A DNA stretch of 6,212 nucleotides. Origin: CAYYAU01 sp964469765 [NCBI: uncultured Clostridia bacterium] (GTDB lineage: Bacteria; UBA6262; WVXT01; CAYYAU01). Positions 6,188-6,212 of the stretch are shown here, one piece after another (position 1 is the stretch's first letter; every line of letters starts with the position of its first letter). Below the pieces are notes generated by a model. The model searched no databases. It worked only from the letters and a program-made list of their open reading frames with translations, and was not told where the DNA came from. A program made the translations under genes and the position numbers. The DNA lies in the NCBI GenBank assembly GCA_964469765.1, contig CAYYAU010000071.1, positions 1 through 6,212 on the forward strand, written 5' to 3'.

Positions 6188-6212
6188 CGCCGTCTGTTTG
6201 GAGGAAACGGCG
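6188..6212. repeat. Inverted repeat cut by the window edge
   Basis: CGCCGT (6188-6193) is the exact reverse complement of ACGGCG (6207-6212), with a 13-nt loop. The left arm continues outward as TC at 6186-6187, so the arm may extend past the window. It is the most GC-rich spot in the tail. It may be part of a dispersed palindromic element or the start of a terminator whose end is not visible. Confidence 0.5.

Overview
This is an AT-rich window that is almost entirely one tryptophan-biosynthesis operon, with every gene on the + strand. The layout is a non-coding leader (1-359), trpG (360-923), trpD (942-1994), trpC (1994-2779), a TrpB2-type tryptophan synthase beta gene (2825-4177), trpF (4179-4817), a canonical TrpB1-type trpB (4860-6074), and a repeat-rich tail (6075-6212) cut by the window edge. 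Gene spacing is tight: an 18-nt gap, a 1-nt stop/start overlap, 45 nt, 1 nt, then 42 nt. No convincing terminator separates the genes.

The six proteins cover most of the route from chorismate to tryptophan. TrpG supplies ammonia to anthranilate synthase. TrpD adds the phosphoribosyl group, TrpF isomerises PRA to CdRP, TrpC closes the indole ring, and a TrpB condenses indole with serine. Catalytic residues look intact in all six. Two genes needed for the classical pathway are missing from the window: trpE, the partner of TrpG, and trpA, the alpha subunit that feeds indole to TrpB1. They may lie just outside it or elsewhere in the genome. The unusual points are that both trpB paralogues sit in one operon and that trpB2 lies between trpC and trpF.

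The organism is probably a bacterium: it shows AGGAGG-type ribosome binding sites and bacterial-style trp operon packing. TrpB2 is shared with archaea, so this is not decisive. Low GC, lysine/isoleucine-rich proteins and many short intergenic repeats suggest a genome from an uncultivated or candidate bacterial phylum, but I cannot name the lineage from sequence alone.

The non-standard content is in the gaps and gene ends. There is an interlocking inverted/direct repeat block upstream of trpG (188-260), a 9-nt tandem repeat that forms the last codons of trpF (4779-4814), and a perfect 8-bp hairpin between trpF and trpB (4827-4847). A 7-nt tandem repeat forms the C-terminal tail of TrpB1 (6022-6069), a second and different 7-nt repeat follows (6102-6129), and two inverted repeats close the window (6149-6185, 6188-6212). 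I see no CRISPR array, tRNA, transposase, toxin or defence gene, and no sign of an undescribed multi-gene system. The enzymology is ordinary; the repeat biology and the paired trpB genes are the points of interest.
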